Positions 42,693 to 52,940 of a DNA stretch of 64,000 nucleotides are shown here, in pieces. The stretch is taken from contig OX328105.1 of assembly GCA_946811185.2 (NCBI GenBank), positions 41,466,845 to 41,530,844 on the forward strand. The letters are read 5' to 3'. How positions within the stretch are numbered: the stretch's first letter is position 1; every line of letters starts with the position of its first letter. A program made the position numbers and the translations under genes. This DNA is from Hippopus hippopus (lineage: Eukaryota; Mollusca; Bivalvia; Cardiida; Cardiidae). The notes beneath the pieces are model-generated. The model was not told where the DNA came from. It saw only the letters and a program-made list of their open reading frames with translations, and ran no database searches.

Positions 42693-42944
42693 TGTTGTGG
42701 TAAAACTGCCCCTGCAGGTATGTATGTTTTGGTAAATTATTTAAGAGCGGCACTTATTGGTTGATTGGTTTGGCGGGTTCGCTGTGAAAACATCATGCGA
42801 CCAAACAGTCAGACGTAGAACGACAGCAGAACAAGAAAGACGTATTCGACTAACGAAGATCGCGAAGCCAAGGCGTTGTAGAGGTTATTTGTTGATAACT
42901 ATTGGTGAAGATAGTTAGACAGGTAAGTCCTCGGTTTTACAACA
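42693..42944 (+). repeat. 5' LTR of the broken gag element (252 bp)
   Basis: Starts TGTTGTGGTAAAAC and ends GGTTTTACAACA, which are inverted (TG...CA). A TATA-like ATTATTTAAGAG lies at about 42735, and a consensus splice donor, CAG|GTAAGT, at 42930-42937. It is directly followed by a primer-binding-site-like TGG sequence. No second copy of this LTR was found in the window, so the call rests on the ends plus the following PBS and gag. Confidence 0.55.
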
Positions 42945-42945
42945 G

Positions 42946-42963
42946 TGGCGCTCCGAGCAATTC
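42946..42963 (+). promoter_or_regulatory. Primer-binding site of the broken gag element
   Basis: TGGCGCTCCGAGCAATTC, one base after the LTR end. It begins with TGG, as a site complementary to a tRNA CCA end must. The priming tRNA was not identified. Confidence 0.5.
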
Positions 42964-42979
42964 GAACGCATTTGCGGTT

Positions 42980-43135
42980 GAATTGCCCGTGTTTCTGTTG
43001 GATTGAAGCGACTGGAATTGCTGGGTGGCGAGGTAGCCAGATTGCTTTTCGGACGTTGAATTGCCCGTGTTTCTGTTGGATTGAAGCGACTGGAATTGCT
43101 GGGTGGCGAGGTAGCCAGATTGCTCTTCGGACGTC
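42980..43135 (+). repeat. 78-bp tandem duplication in the leader of the gag element
   Basis: Two almost identical 78-bp copies (start GAATTGCCCGTGTTTCTGTT, end TTTCGGACGTT) stand head to tail right behind the PBS. Both strands stay open here because 78 is a multiple of three. The leader then runs to the gag ATG at 43853 or 43883 without other features. Confidence 0.85.
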
Positions 43136-44888
43136 GTGTAGAAATCCCAGGTCAAATTCTTTATTGGCTCCGTTGCATTTTTGCACTTGGGTTAGTGAAG
43201 AAATTCAACGTTTTCAATAATTTTGTTACTGTTTTTGTTGCATTTATAGGCCGTCGTGGTTTTTATTTACGACATTGACATTGACAGTTTTTTCTCCATC
43301 TTCCACAGTATTTCAACAGTTGCTTCAATTCAGCAACCAAATAAATACAGAACCTGTTGTGGAACTTTTTTTTTCTCGCTTTTTGTGAATTTTGAATTTA
43401 TCCTTTGCCCTGAATTTTCGAATTCCGCGACACGTGTCGGCCCTATTTCAGGACAGGAGAGGAGACAAGAGTTGAGAAAAAGAATTAGTCCGACTTAAAA
43501 TTAAAAGCGGACAATAGACTGAATTATATCCTGAAAATCTGGCTGTTGTAAAGTGGATTTGCTCGTGTGAATTCTATCCGTGCTTCTCATTGACGGATAA
43601 TTTGAATTCAAAGCACTGACAGCACTGAAAACAAGTTTGTTATTTTTGCTAACGGTGCTATTCTTAGGCTGAGTATTCAAATTACAACCATATTTTTATG
43701 GATTGAAAGCATTTTGTAACAAATTGTGTTTAGTTTGACTTTATTTATAAGCGAACTGTGGGTTATGTCTGACTTACTCTAAAAGCGGACAACTTTGTAT
43801 TAGCTCTGCATGCAAATTATTTACATGGTGTTTACACACATATTAATTTGTATTGTACACCGAGCTAACCATACAACCCAAAATGGAGAAAATTCCCATT
43901 AATTTTTGTGAACTGGAGGACTTGATGCAAATCAAGGTCATTGGGGAAAGGACTGCTGAAAGGATTCTTGACATAAGAAAAGCAGAACAAAATATCACCC
44001 CTGATATTTTTACAAAAATCCCTTATCTCAAGGTCACAAGAGAAATGATGGATGAGATAGACTTCACTGCATATGAAAGATTGACCCCAGGTAAGTCAAG
44101 TTCTAGTAGAGGGAGTGAGAGTCGAAGTCCAAATAAATGGGGGCGAAGTGACACTGCCAGCTCATGGGGGCAAAGTTACATGAGTGATGTGCGCACGCCG
44201 CCCAGGCAAAGGGTATATCAGACGGAGACTACACGTAAAGTTCCATCGCGGGGTATGTTTGAAAGTTTTCCCCAGGTACCAGATAACTGGCGCAAACCGA
44301 ATTGGCCTAAACAAGAGTATCAGCGTTATACTCCGTCATCTGGTGTACCACAAAATATTTTCTTTGATGGTACTGGTTCATGGAATGCGTTCTTTACGAA
44401 GTTTACCTTTTATTCGGATGAACAGCAATGGACAGGAACACAGAGAAAATATAACCTTTGCTATTGTTTACAGGGAAAAGCTAGTGAATATTTCACTATG
44501 CTAGTTGAGAGGAATCCACACCTCGAATATTTTGATGTCGTGGAGCAGCTGAAGAAGAGATTTGGCATGTCAGACTTGCCAGAATCCTTCAGAGTAGAAT
44601 TCAGCAATCTGCGCCAAAGAACTGATGAGTCAGTTCAAGAATGGGCAGATAGGGTAGCTCTTGTGGGATCCCAGGCTTTTGCTGGAATGCCCGAACTTCC
44701 AAGTGAAAGAGAATTGGTCTTGAAATTCTGTCAAGGATGCAACGACAAGGATGCAGGCCATTATGCACTGAATTCTAGACCATACACTCTGGACGTTGCG
44801 ATGAAAAAGTTGTGGTGGTATAGACATACGACTAATCTCATGCATGGTAGGTCCAGAACACATCAAGTAAGACAAACAGTTTCATATG

Positions 44889-46344
44889 CAGTGCTCACAC
44901 TGCCAATCGACATTATTGACAATTGTCGATTAATTAATTCAGCAGTCGATTAATTTTTCCAATTGTCGATAAAAATTGTCGATTACTTTACTCCCAAAAA
45001 AGTCGGATAAAATTCCCTTTACTTGCCTTGATCACGCGCTAATTTGCACCAGAAATATGTGGTAATCGCTTGTTTCACACCTCGGCGGATGCAACCTCAG
45101 GTAATCGACAGGTCACAGTTGGCTTGTATATTCCACAACGCATGTCATGTTACCGGTTGTTATTCTAAGCCGTTAATTGGAGAACAGTTGGCGATTATTG
45201 TTTATTTCACGTTAAATTTTGATTGACTATTTTAATCGACGCAGTGATAGTGTGCCTTGGATTTCGATACCGCCAGAAACGGCGATGGCGACTAAAGGAA
45301 ACCAATTAGATATCATGAATTTGTTTACATTGCTAACATAAACCTGCGCTGTTTAAATGTCAGCGAACAAAAAGAAAACAATAATTCATAATTTAATTTA
45401 ATTGACATGTTGACATTATTCTAATAAATCTCGTTCTTGTACCCCCAAAATCTTGTCATTCTTCACTTATACGTCAATATGGGTCGTCCTAAATGAAAAC
45501 TATCGCCAATAAAAAAGAAGATAACAAACTAAAGAAAATTAAACTGCATTTACAATATTGGATTTAGCAGTGGTACCAGTGAATAGCATTATGAAAATTC
45601 AAATGAAATTTAAAGGCTTAGGTTGATAACCTTCGTCCACTTCACTGTTTAGGTACTATCGAGTGAATGACTTTATTTAAGACATCTTACCCTCCTCATT
45701 GACCTTATTTGAAAATAATTAAGGTCAGCAGATAATAAAGGGAGGTAATTCATCATGTAATAGAAAATTTTTTCCTTCACTTGTGCACATCATTTATTAC
45801 AATAAAAAGAAAAATGTTGTTTGGTAAAGAAGTAACCAATCATCAAAAGAAACTAGGACTTAATTGTCTGTATGCTTTTATGCAAATAATGTGGGAAAAG
45901 GAGCACTATCCTTAGGAAATGTTGTAGAACAAATTTTCCTTTTCCTACAATATGTTCTACATTGTAAGATTAAAATAAAATTTTGTCTTTTGGTAAAGAA
46001 GTAAACCATCCATCAGAAGAAACTAGGACCTTAAAGCCTTTATGCTTTTAAGTAAATATGTGGGAAAAAGGGCACTATCCCAGGAAATGGTATAGAGCAA
46101 ATTCTCCTTTTCCACAATATTTTCTACAAGGTAAGATTAAATATATATGACAACTTTTTTTTTTTATCATTGTAGTGGAAATGACTATGTGAATGAAAGT
46201 TTGAAACTATGAGTAAAAAATAAAGTTAATGCTACATGTGCATGTCTTTTGTTTTAAACCAAACTTCGCGGGCTTAATTTGTCTATTATTTTTTTCAAGA
46301 AAAAATCGTTGGCCATTATTTTACTTGGGCCAGAGCTAGCACTG
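44889..46344. mobile_element. Non-autonomous hAT-like element (1456 bp) inserted in gag
   Basis: Left end CAGTGCTCACACTGCC and reversed right end CAGTGCTAGCTCTGGC form imperfect inverted repeats starting CAGTG, as in hAT elements. CATATG flanks it on both sides (44883-44888, 46345-46350), a 6-bp duplication. Subterminal words AATTGTCGATTA repeat near the left end. The interior has no transposase. Confidence 0.7.
45800..46150 (+). repeat. Two 175-bp tandem units inside the hAT-like element
   Basis: GGTAAAGAAGTAAACCATCC, AGAAACTAGGACC and GTGGGAAAAAGGGCACTATCC occur twice, about 178 bp apart. The units share TTTGGTAAAG and GGGAAAAGGAG with family A, so they are probably a remodelled relative of it. 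Confidence 0.65.
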
Positions 46345-46739
46345 CATATGGTTACCAGTATGAAACTGATGAGTCAGATTTGGAATTGAGCCTAAGAAAG
46401 GTCAATACAAATAGGTCATCCAATATCCCAAATCCATTTAAAAGCGACAGTCGACTTGGAGAAAAAGGTTTCAGTTATGGAGGATAAGATGGACAAAATG
46501 CAAAAGTCAATTGATCAATTGACTACTGCATTCAATAAAGTAGCCAGCACAATCATGGCAAGAACTAGGTCAAGGTCGCCTAGAAGGGACCCGAGCGACA
46601 CTATATGCTTCCTGTGCAAAGAAAAGGGGCATTTCAAAAAAGATTGTCCCAAGGCTACTAAAAAGGTTAACTTCCTCGAAGAAGACTCAGAAGAGGAAGA
46701 TTTAAACGAACAAGGGTTGAAGAAGGAGACCTTCTAGGG

Positions 46740-46858
46740 GCAAAATGTCTCCATATTGCACAGCGTAGATCCAAGATCACATTCTGTGCAGTCTGATCTT
46801 GATCTACACTGCCCGCTAAAGGTCAGTGAGTCGCGTTTAGCAGCTTAGGGGTTAATAC
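46740..46858 (+). repeat. Family B palindromic repeat with flanks
   Basis: GTAGATCCAAGATCACATTC and GTGCAGTCTGATCTTGATC, then TTTAGCAGCTTAGGGGTTAA. The left flank 'ggggcaaaatgtctccatat' also resembles that of the 11240 copy. Confidence 0.6.
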
Positions 46859-47865
46859 CATTTGAATCTTATCCAGGATTTTCTTCTAGAACATTATTGG
46901 GGGTCATTGTGACCCTTTGTCTGAGAAACAGAGGCTCATTTCTCTGAAATATGATGAACATAACTTTAACTTCTGACTTGAAAGCTTGGCTTTAACAGCT
47001 GAAGTCAATGTTGAATGTTTCTATGAACTACTTGATTGTTTAGATTCAGTCTCGTTAAAGTGTACCTATGTTTCGTGGCATGTTACAACATGACCAGTAA
47101 AGTTTGACCCCTCAACCACAATGCATTCTAAAATTTCTCAACATATTTTGACCCTAACCCCCCTTTCATGAGTCGAGGTACACATCTTGTACAAACATAT
47201 GACATTCCAAGATTAACGGTCAAAATCTCCTTGGCACTCCAATATGTAAATGCTAAATGTGTCAGCTATTTTCCTGACAGTATCTGGGCAATGTTGTTTT
47301 GCTGCTTTACACCCTTGATGATTTTGTCTGTGACTGATGTCGATGGACGGCAAGATTTAGGGTCATCTTTAATAGTATCACACCTGTCACTAAATCAGTC
47401 TGATCCATTTAGGAATGTCAGATTTCTTGAGTGTAGAGTCCCCTAAAACTTTTTCCTGAATTGATATTGATTTCCGCTAAATACTCTCTGAGTTTGATGT
47501 AAAACTTAATGATTACTCTCGGCTCGAATAAAATGTCCGACATTCTGGACCACTAATGCAGTATATGAGATCATGAAAATAACGTCACACTTTACCTGCT
47601 TAAATATAATGATATTTGAAAGCTAGAGTCAGTTGCCAGATAATCAATGCTCGTCTGTGCAATTTTTCGTAATCCTACGTGAAGTAGTTTTCAAAATAAC
47701 GAGGTGGTCCACATTCTTTCTGATCATCCCTTGTATGTGAAAGAATGGAAATACATGAATTGTTTGCAGTTTGTGAAACAAACACAAGAGAGGAGAAAAA
47801 AAGTGCCGTTTTGTTTTGCCATCTTTGACAGCTTAAGTAACCATTTCTGATGGGGCAGATCTGAG
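46859..47865. other. Stretch without a recognised gene
   Basis: Unique-looking sequence. The frame at 47168-47446 (92 codons) has no domain or coding support that I can name. Confidence 0.4.
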
Positions 47866-48165
47866 CCCTGATAGCTCAGTCGGTAGCGTACAGGACTTGA
47901 GAATAGGGGGTTGCTGGTTCATTCCCTGGCTCAGCCAATTTCTTTCTGAGGATTGATAATAGTCATTGCAACAGGATTCATTCCTCTCTCACCGTCGGCC
48001 ATTGCTTTGGTGATGGTTATGTTGAAAAGCAGCCATTGGCTTGAAAAGAATATTGTAGTAGTTGGTAAGAGAAATTCCAAGAAAGCATGGATAGGTGCAC
48101 TGGCCGCTGCAATATAACTGAAATATTGTTGAAACGGTGTTAAACACCATACAATCAATCAATCT
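47866..48165 (+). mobile_element. SINE-1 copy, full length
   Basis: Head CCCTGATAGCTCAGTCGGTAG (box A) and TGCTGGTTCATTCCCTGGC (box B); body TTTCTTTCTGAGGATTGATA and AAAGCAGCCATTGGCTTG; end AAACACCATACAATCAATCA. It is the best copy for defining the family. Confidence 0.85.
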
Positions 48166-48169
48166 GATG

Positions 48170-48335
48170 GGACAGATCAAGATCAGACTGCTCAAATTGT
48201 GCTGCTTTTGTCAGAACATCTGCCATTATTGGAGACATTGCCAATTCAGGATCAGACTGTACACTCTATTTAGTCTGATCTTGATCTATACTCTCAGCAT
48301 AATTAAGTAAATCTGGGTTCAGCAAGACTAAGGTT
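48170..48335. repeat. Family B palindromes, two in a row
   Basis: CAGATCAAGATCAGACTGCTC and, 60 bp on, AGGATCAGACTGTACACTC with TTTAGTCTGATCTTGATCTA. Confidence 0.5.
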
Positions 48336-48375
48336 AATGAAAATTCTGATTATTTTTTCTTCTTTCTCTTTTCAG

Positions 48376-49489
48376 GTACAGAAGGATTCCATATGTAGGT
48401 TAAGTACACTTAACTATGGTTGCCCTTATAGTATCTGCGATTAGTTATACTGCTGATCTTCTGTCATGGGCACAGAAGAAGTTGGTGGAGGCTGATACAG
48501 CCACCCCATCGGACTTCGGTGGCCGTGACGAAGACTCTGTTGACATCTCCATGGATGAAGGCACATCGGTCGATGAAGGAAATGCTGTGGACTCCATGAC
48601 ATGGGATTGTTTGGATGCTGGGGAGGATTTGGAGGAAGAGGTTAGCTCTTTTGAGCTGAGCTGTTCCTCCCTGTTCTCCATGGTGGAGGATGTGGATATG
48701 GTGGATGAGATCTGTATGGATCTCAGTCTCGTGTCCACATCATGCGAGATGTAGAATGGCTTACCAACGGAGTACCTCGGGATTGCCTTCGTTGAGGAGG
48801 AGGAAGAACCGAGCTCTGTTGAGTTTGGTTCTGCCTTCTTCTGGTCAGTGGTAGAGGATGAGGAGATGGAGGAATGGGACGCTATGGACCTTTCCTTCAG
48901 CTCCACATCATGTGGGGAGACCGAGGTGTTGGACAACATGGAGAAGGAGCTCTTCAGAGATGTAGATGTTGAGGAAGACTGTGAGGTAGAACTTAGCTCT
49001 GTCAAGCTAAGTAATACCTCATTGTCCTCCCTGACATTTGACTTGGACGCTTTGCAGACTAGCGAGGATTTTGTTGGCCTGGCTGATGGAGAAGAGGCTG
49101 AGCTGTGTTTAGACTCTTTCTCCATTGGTCAGGGAGGTGAACTAGAACTCTGTTTGGCCGAACAGTGTTGTAGTTCACCTGCTGTTGAGTCTGAGCCAGT
49201 AGTGGTCGCCGTAGCCATCGGCCTGATAGGTATGGGGACTGGGTTAACTACTAAATGTTTTCAAAAGTTTGTCAGTTGCAGACATGAATTTTCAGAAGTT
49301 CATCAGTTGGAAGATGGCAGGGCCTTTTTGAAAACGTTGTGGGAAAAGGAGAAAATGCATGTAACATGTATATTTTCTACTCTTTCCAAGAGAAATTTAA
49401 TTTTTGAGTCAAAATTACTTTGTCATCAGCAAATGCTTTCAATTTGGCAAAAATACATGTTTTCACTAATGTGTTTTGGGGATAGATGA
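48376..49489 (+). pseudogene. Acidic, internally repeated reading frame with one in-frame TAG (unknown)
   Basis: A strong acceptor-like run (TTTCTCTTTTCAG, AG at 48374-48375) precedes an ATG at 48416. One frame then runs to 49489 except for a single TAG at 48752-48754. The protein is rich in Asp, Glu, Ser and Leu and repeats a module: SSFELSCSSLFSMVEDVDMV ... DLSLVSTSCE, then SSVEFGSAFFWSVVEDEEME ... DLSFSSTSCGE, then ELSSVKLSNTSLSSL. Because the module spans the TAG in frame, the stop looks secondary: a nonsense mutation, a sequencing error or readthrough. A hydrophobic stretch, VVVAVAIGLIGMGTG, lies near 49205-49240. From about 49255 the frame runs into a family A copy, so its real end is uncertain. 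The antisense strand is also open (48445-49125, Ser-rich). I do not recognise it. Confidence 0.4.
49255..49465 (+). mobile_element. Family A MITE fused to the 3' end of the acidic frame
   Basis: GAAAACGTTGTGGGAAAAGG and GTCATCAGCAAATGCTTTC mark the two halves; both outer termini are lost. Confidence 0.55.
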
Positions 49490-49910
49490 CTTTGATTAGA
49501 AGAGGAGAAGGAGATGGTGGTAAATAGACGAGGTAGAGGTAAAGGTTGTTGAGTGGAGGTAGAGAGGTCTCTGTAGTTTAGAGACAGATACATGGGCTTG
49601 TACTGGCTATCTGTCTAGTAGTCTCTCTGCCTGCAACTGTGGTAAAGATCAAAGATACACTGTGAGTCCATCAGTGTGTTCAATGTGGTACACACTTGGT
49701 ATACCATCAGGGGATGACTGTGTGTTGTCACTTGTGTACATGTAGACCTAGGGTTCTTCAATTCAGGAAGTATATAAGATTAGAGAAGAACTCCAGTAAA
49801 CTTTCATCTTCTTTTGGTCTCTTTTTATGGGATTCATGATAGTCATTATGGTAGGGTTCATTCCTTTCTGAACATTGTTTCTACAAGTTTTTTAATTTTT
49901 TATTTTGTTA
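49490..49910. other. Stretch without a recognised gene
   Basis: Starts with a purine-rich run (agaagaggagaaggagatgg) that resembles the flank of the 36-bp minisatellite at 51493. Nothing else is recognised. Confidence 0.35.
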
Positions 49911-51202
49911 GGTATTAGGATAATGTATAATGGATTATCTCCACATTTTTGACAAGGACTTGCTTGCAGATTTTAAAATGCCTTTGGTTTATTTCAATTT
50001 TGTTATTTGTTAGGATAAGGTATGATGGAATCTGTCTACATTTTGACCAGGACTGCTTGCAGGTTTTTGAAATGCCCCCAGTTTTTTATTTTTCCTATTT
50101 TGTTAGGCATAAGGGAAAGGTATTGATGGAATCTCTGCATTTTTAACCAGGATTTGCTTGCAAATTTTTGAAATGACTCCATTTTTTCCTTTTTTTTTTT
50201 TTTTTAATTTTGTTTGGCGTTAGGTTAAGGTATGATGGAATCTCTTTGCATTTTTAACCAGGACTTGCATGCAGATTTTTAAAATGCCTTTTTTTTTTTT
50301 TTTTTTTTCTTTTTTTTCCATTTTGTTAGGTGTTAGGATAAGGCATGATGGAATCTGTCTGCATTTTGACCAGGACTAGCTTGCAGATTTTTGAAATGCC
50401 TCCAGTTTTTTATTTTTCCTATTTTGTTAGGCATTAGGGAAAGGTATTAATGGAATCTCTCTGCATTTTTAAGCAGGACTTGCTTGCAAATTTTTGAAAT
50501 GCTTCCATTTTTTCCTTTTTTTTTTAATTTTGTTTGGCATTAGGGTTAAGGTATGATGGAATCTCTTTGCATTTTTAACCAGGACTTGCATGCAGATTTT
50601 TAAAATGCCTTTTTTTTTTTCCATTTTGTTAGGTGTTAGGATAAGGCATGATGGAATCTGTCTGCATTTTGACCAGGACTTGCTTGCAGATTTTTGAAAT
50701 GCCTCCAGTTTTTTATTTTTTCTATTTTGTTAGGCATTAGGGAAAGGTATTGATGGAATCTCTCTGCATTTTTAACCAGGACTTGCTTGCAAATTTTTTT
50801 AAATGCCTCCATTTTTTCCTTTTTTTTTAAATTTTGTTTGGTATTAGGTTAAGGTATGATGGAATCTCTTTGCATTTTTAACCAGGACTTGCATGCAGAT
50901 TTTTAACATGCCTTTCGTTTTTTTCTTTTTGTTTTTTTCAATTTTGTTAGGTGTTAGGATAAGGCATGATGGAATCTGTCTGCATTTTGACCAGGACTTG
51001 CTTGCAGATTTTTGAAATGCCTCCAGTTTTTTATTTTTCCTATTTTGTTAGGCATTAGGGAAAGGTATTGATGGAATCTCTCTGCATTTTTAACCAGGAC
51101 TTGCTTGCAAATTTTTAAAATGCCTCCACTTTTCCTTTTGTTTTGACTTTTGTTTGGTATTAGGTTAAGGTATGATGGAATCTGTCTGGATTTTGACCAG
51201 AC
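49911..51202 (+). repeat. Higher-order tandem array (about 105-bp subunits in 300-323-bp units)
   Basis: Every subunit reads GTTAGG..TTAGG, then GATGGAATCT, GCATTTT...ACCAGGACTTGC and TTTTTGAAATGCC, followed by a T-run. Three subunit types alternate: GATAAGGCATGATGGAATCTG, GGGAAAGGTATTGATGG and GGTTAAGGTATGATGG. The trimer repeats about four times with unit starts near 50008, 50331, 50634 and 50952. The T-runs vary in length. Confidence 0.85.
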
Positions 51203-51492
51203 TAACTATTTGATACCGTTAAAGTTGTACAGAACTGTTGTACAATACTATTGCTTTCTTTATAAGAACAAAGGAAAGAGTTTAGCTTTAGGTTCAAGAG
51301 TTCTTCACTTTTCTTTAGATACTTCTAGGATCAAAGAACCCTAGGTCTTCATGTATGCAACTGACAACACTAGTTTATCTTCTTGTGATACACCCATCAG
51401 CCACACTGAACATACTGATGGCTTCACAGTCCATTCTTGACGACTACCACAGTCTCAGGCTGAGAGACTATGCCATAGATGGTTATTATAAA
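51203..51492. other. Stretch without a recognised gene
   Basis: Unique-looking sequence between the two tandem arrays, with no ORF of note. Confidence 0.35.
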
Positions 51493-51735
51493 CCCATGAA
51501 CCTGACTCTGAGATCTACAGAGTAGGTAGAGATAGTGACTCCAAAATGTACAGTGTAGGTAGAGAAAGTGACTCCAAAATGTGGAGAGTAGGTGGAGATA
51601 GTAACTCGAAAATGTGGAGAGTAGGTGGAGATAGTGACTCCAAAATGTGGAGAGTACCGGTAGGTGGAGATAGTGACTCCAAATTGTACAGTGTAGGTGG
51701 AGATAATGACTCCAAATTGTACAGAGTGGGTGGAG
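51493..51735 (+). repeat. 36-bp minisatellite, open on both strands
   Basis: Six units of GTAGGTGGAGATAGTGACTCC plus AAAATGTGGAGA, one with a 6-bp insertion (ccggta). The plus frame (open from 51493 to 51846) reads a 12-residue unit (VGGDSDSKMWR with one extra residue in register) and then an RRKGRRKR tail. It has no ATG before the array. Whether it is translated is unknown. Confidence 0.75.
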
Positions 51736-51917
51736 AGGAGGAAGGAATAAGAAGGAAGGGGAGGAGGAAGAGGACTTTTTGTAGATATACAGATATGAGT
51801 ACTGGTTATACGTATAAACATGCTAGCTTACTTAGGAGAGAGATTTAGGGAGTCATTGCTTACTATCACTTAGAATAGGATAAGTTATAATTTAGAGTTA
51901 AGAACATGGCTGTATTT
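51736..51917. other. Spacer without a recognised gene
   Basis: Continuation of the minisatellite frame (basic tail to 51846), then AT-rich spacer up to the interrupted family A copy. Confidence 0.35.
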
Positions 51918-52060
51918 TTTTACTCTTTACCACATAATGCTGACTTTTAACAAATCTGACTAAGAAAGCCTCTAGAAACACTGGAAAAAGGAGAAAATGC
52001 TGGTATCCAGCATTTTTTTCCTTTTCCCACAATGATTTCTATCCTAACAAACTTTGTCAT

Positions 52061-52603
52061 TGTCAGGTATTATCACGTAAAGTATGCTGTTTACTTAAAC
52101 AGTGCAGTCAGTACTTTGAAACAGAAATAGTTGATATGTATGTTTCAGGTGGTCATTTTTCAAGTCACTGTGGAAAACATTAGGCAGGGACTGAGTGTCA
52201 ACAGGACTGTGTGTCCAATAAATGTTAAGATTAGAAACTTATGTAAACTGTCTTACATTTGCAATCCTGAACTTCCTAATCAGTTTTCATTTCAAATAGC
52301 ACATTGAAAAAAATTGATGTTTGTTCTGTTTGCACTGTGTGTGGGCTCTGTGTGATGCGTGACATGTACCTATGTGCATGCTGATATGCTATCTATGTGC
52401 TATGTGACCTGTATGTATGTGCTATGTGACCTGTATATATGTGATATGTGACCTATATGTGCTTTGTGACATGTACGTGATATGTATCTATGTGTTTTGT
52501 GACCTGTATTTAGGTCTTAGCATGAAATAAATTTGTAAATGGAAATTCATCTCACGATTTTGAAGTACGGGCCAAAAACCTACCTAGATTAAGGAACCTG
52601 ACA
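52061..52603 (+). repeat. 5' LTR
   Basis: TGTCAGG at the start and CCTGACA at the end are perfect inverted termini. AATAAA is at 52526-52531, about 75 bp before the end, a likely poly(A) signal. 52370-52500 is a degenerate array of TATGTGACCTGTATG-type words. Confidence 0.95.
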
Positions 52604-52606
52604 TTT

Positions 52607-52624
52607 TGGCGATCCCGGCAGGAC
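52607..52624 (+). promoter_or_regulatory. Primer-binding site
   Basis: TGGCGATCCCGGCAGGAC, three bases after the LTR. The complement ends GCCA with G as discriminator and resembles 3' ends of arginine tRNAs; the exact tRNA is inference. Confidence 0.7.
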
Positions 52625-52940
52625 GCGGTTAAAAAAAAAATTCCAGGAGATATAATTGAGTAGTGAGGATAGTGGTATTCAAAGACATCTGGGGCGCTGC
52701 TTCTGATGTGTGGGGCGTAGTAGTGAAGAGGTGGATTACACAAGATCTTTTCCGTGAATATTAGGCCTACGGATAGTGACAAGTTTTTTTTCGAACGTTC
52801 AGTATGGACCTCAGTGCCAGACTGTTACCAGGGGGTATCTTTCAAGAAGCTTGGACTTAAAAGAATATCATTGAGTCAGACTGTAGGAACTGTTAAGTGT
52901 AACTAGATAATTTGAAAAAAAAAAAAAAAAAGAGAAAGAG

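Larger units (their letters stand above)
43853..46737 (+). pseudogene. Ty3/gypsy-type gag with an N-terminal helix-hairpin-helix, split by an insertion
   Basis: The first part (43853-44888) opens with INFCELEDLMQIKVIGERTAE, a helix-hairpin-helix-like segment (about residues 16-72). A Ser-rich linker follows, then a Gag capsid-like region (FDGTGSWNAFFTKFTFYSDE, LQGKASEYFTML, LKKRFG, VQEWADRVA; about 170-320). A 1456-bp element interrupts the frame at 44889. After removal of that element and one copy of its 6-bp duplication the frame continues across the junction, but a further single-base shift before 46456 separates it from the last part (46456-46737), which holds a coiled-coil-like segment and a CCHC knuckle, CFLCKEKGHFKKDC. 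Protease, RT and integrase are absent, so the copy is dead. Gag would form the capsid-like particle; the CCHC binds the element RNA. Confidence 0.75.

Noticed and set aside
42899..43220. Overlapping frames on both strands in the 78-bp duplication
   Set aside because: They lie in the untranslated leader of the gag element; openness follows from the 3n-bp duplication.
48445..49125. 226-codon Ser-rich minus frame as the real gene
   Set aside because: It is what an antisense reading of Glu/Asp/Ser codons gives; the plus strand has the acceptor and modular structure. Not fully excluded.
49911..51202. Regular spaced repeats resembling a CRISPR array
   Set aside because: Units are contiguous and about 105 bp, with no unique spacers; the context is an animal genome.
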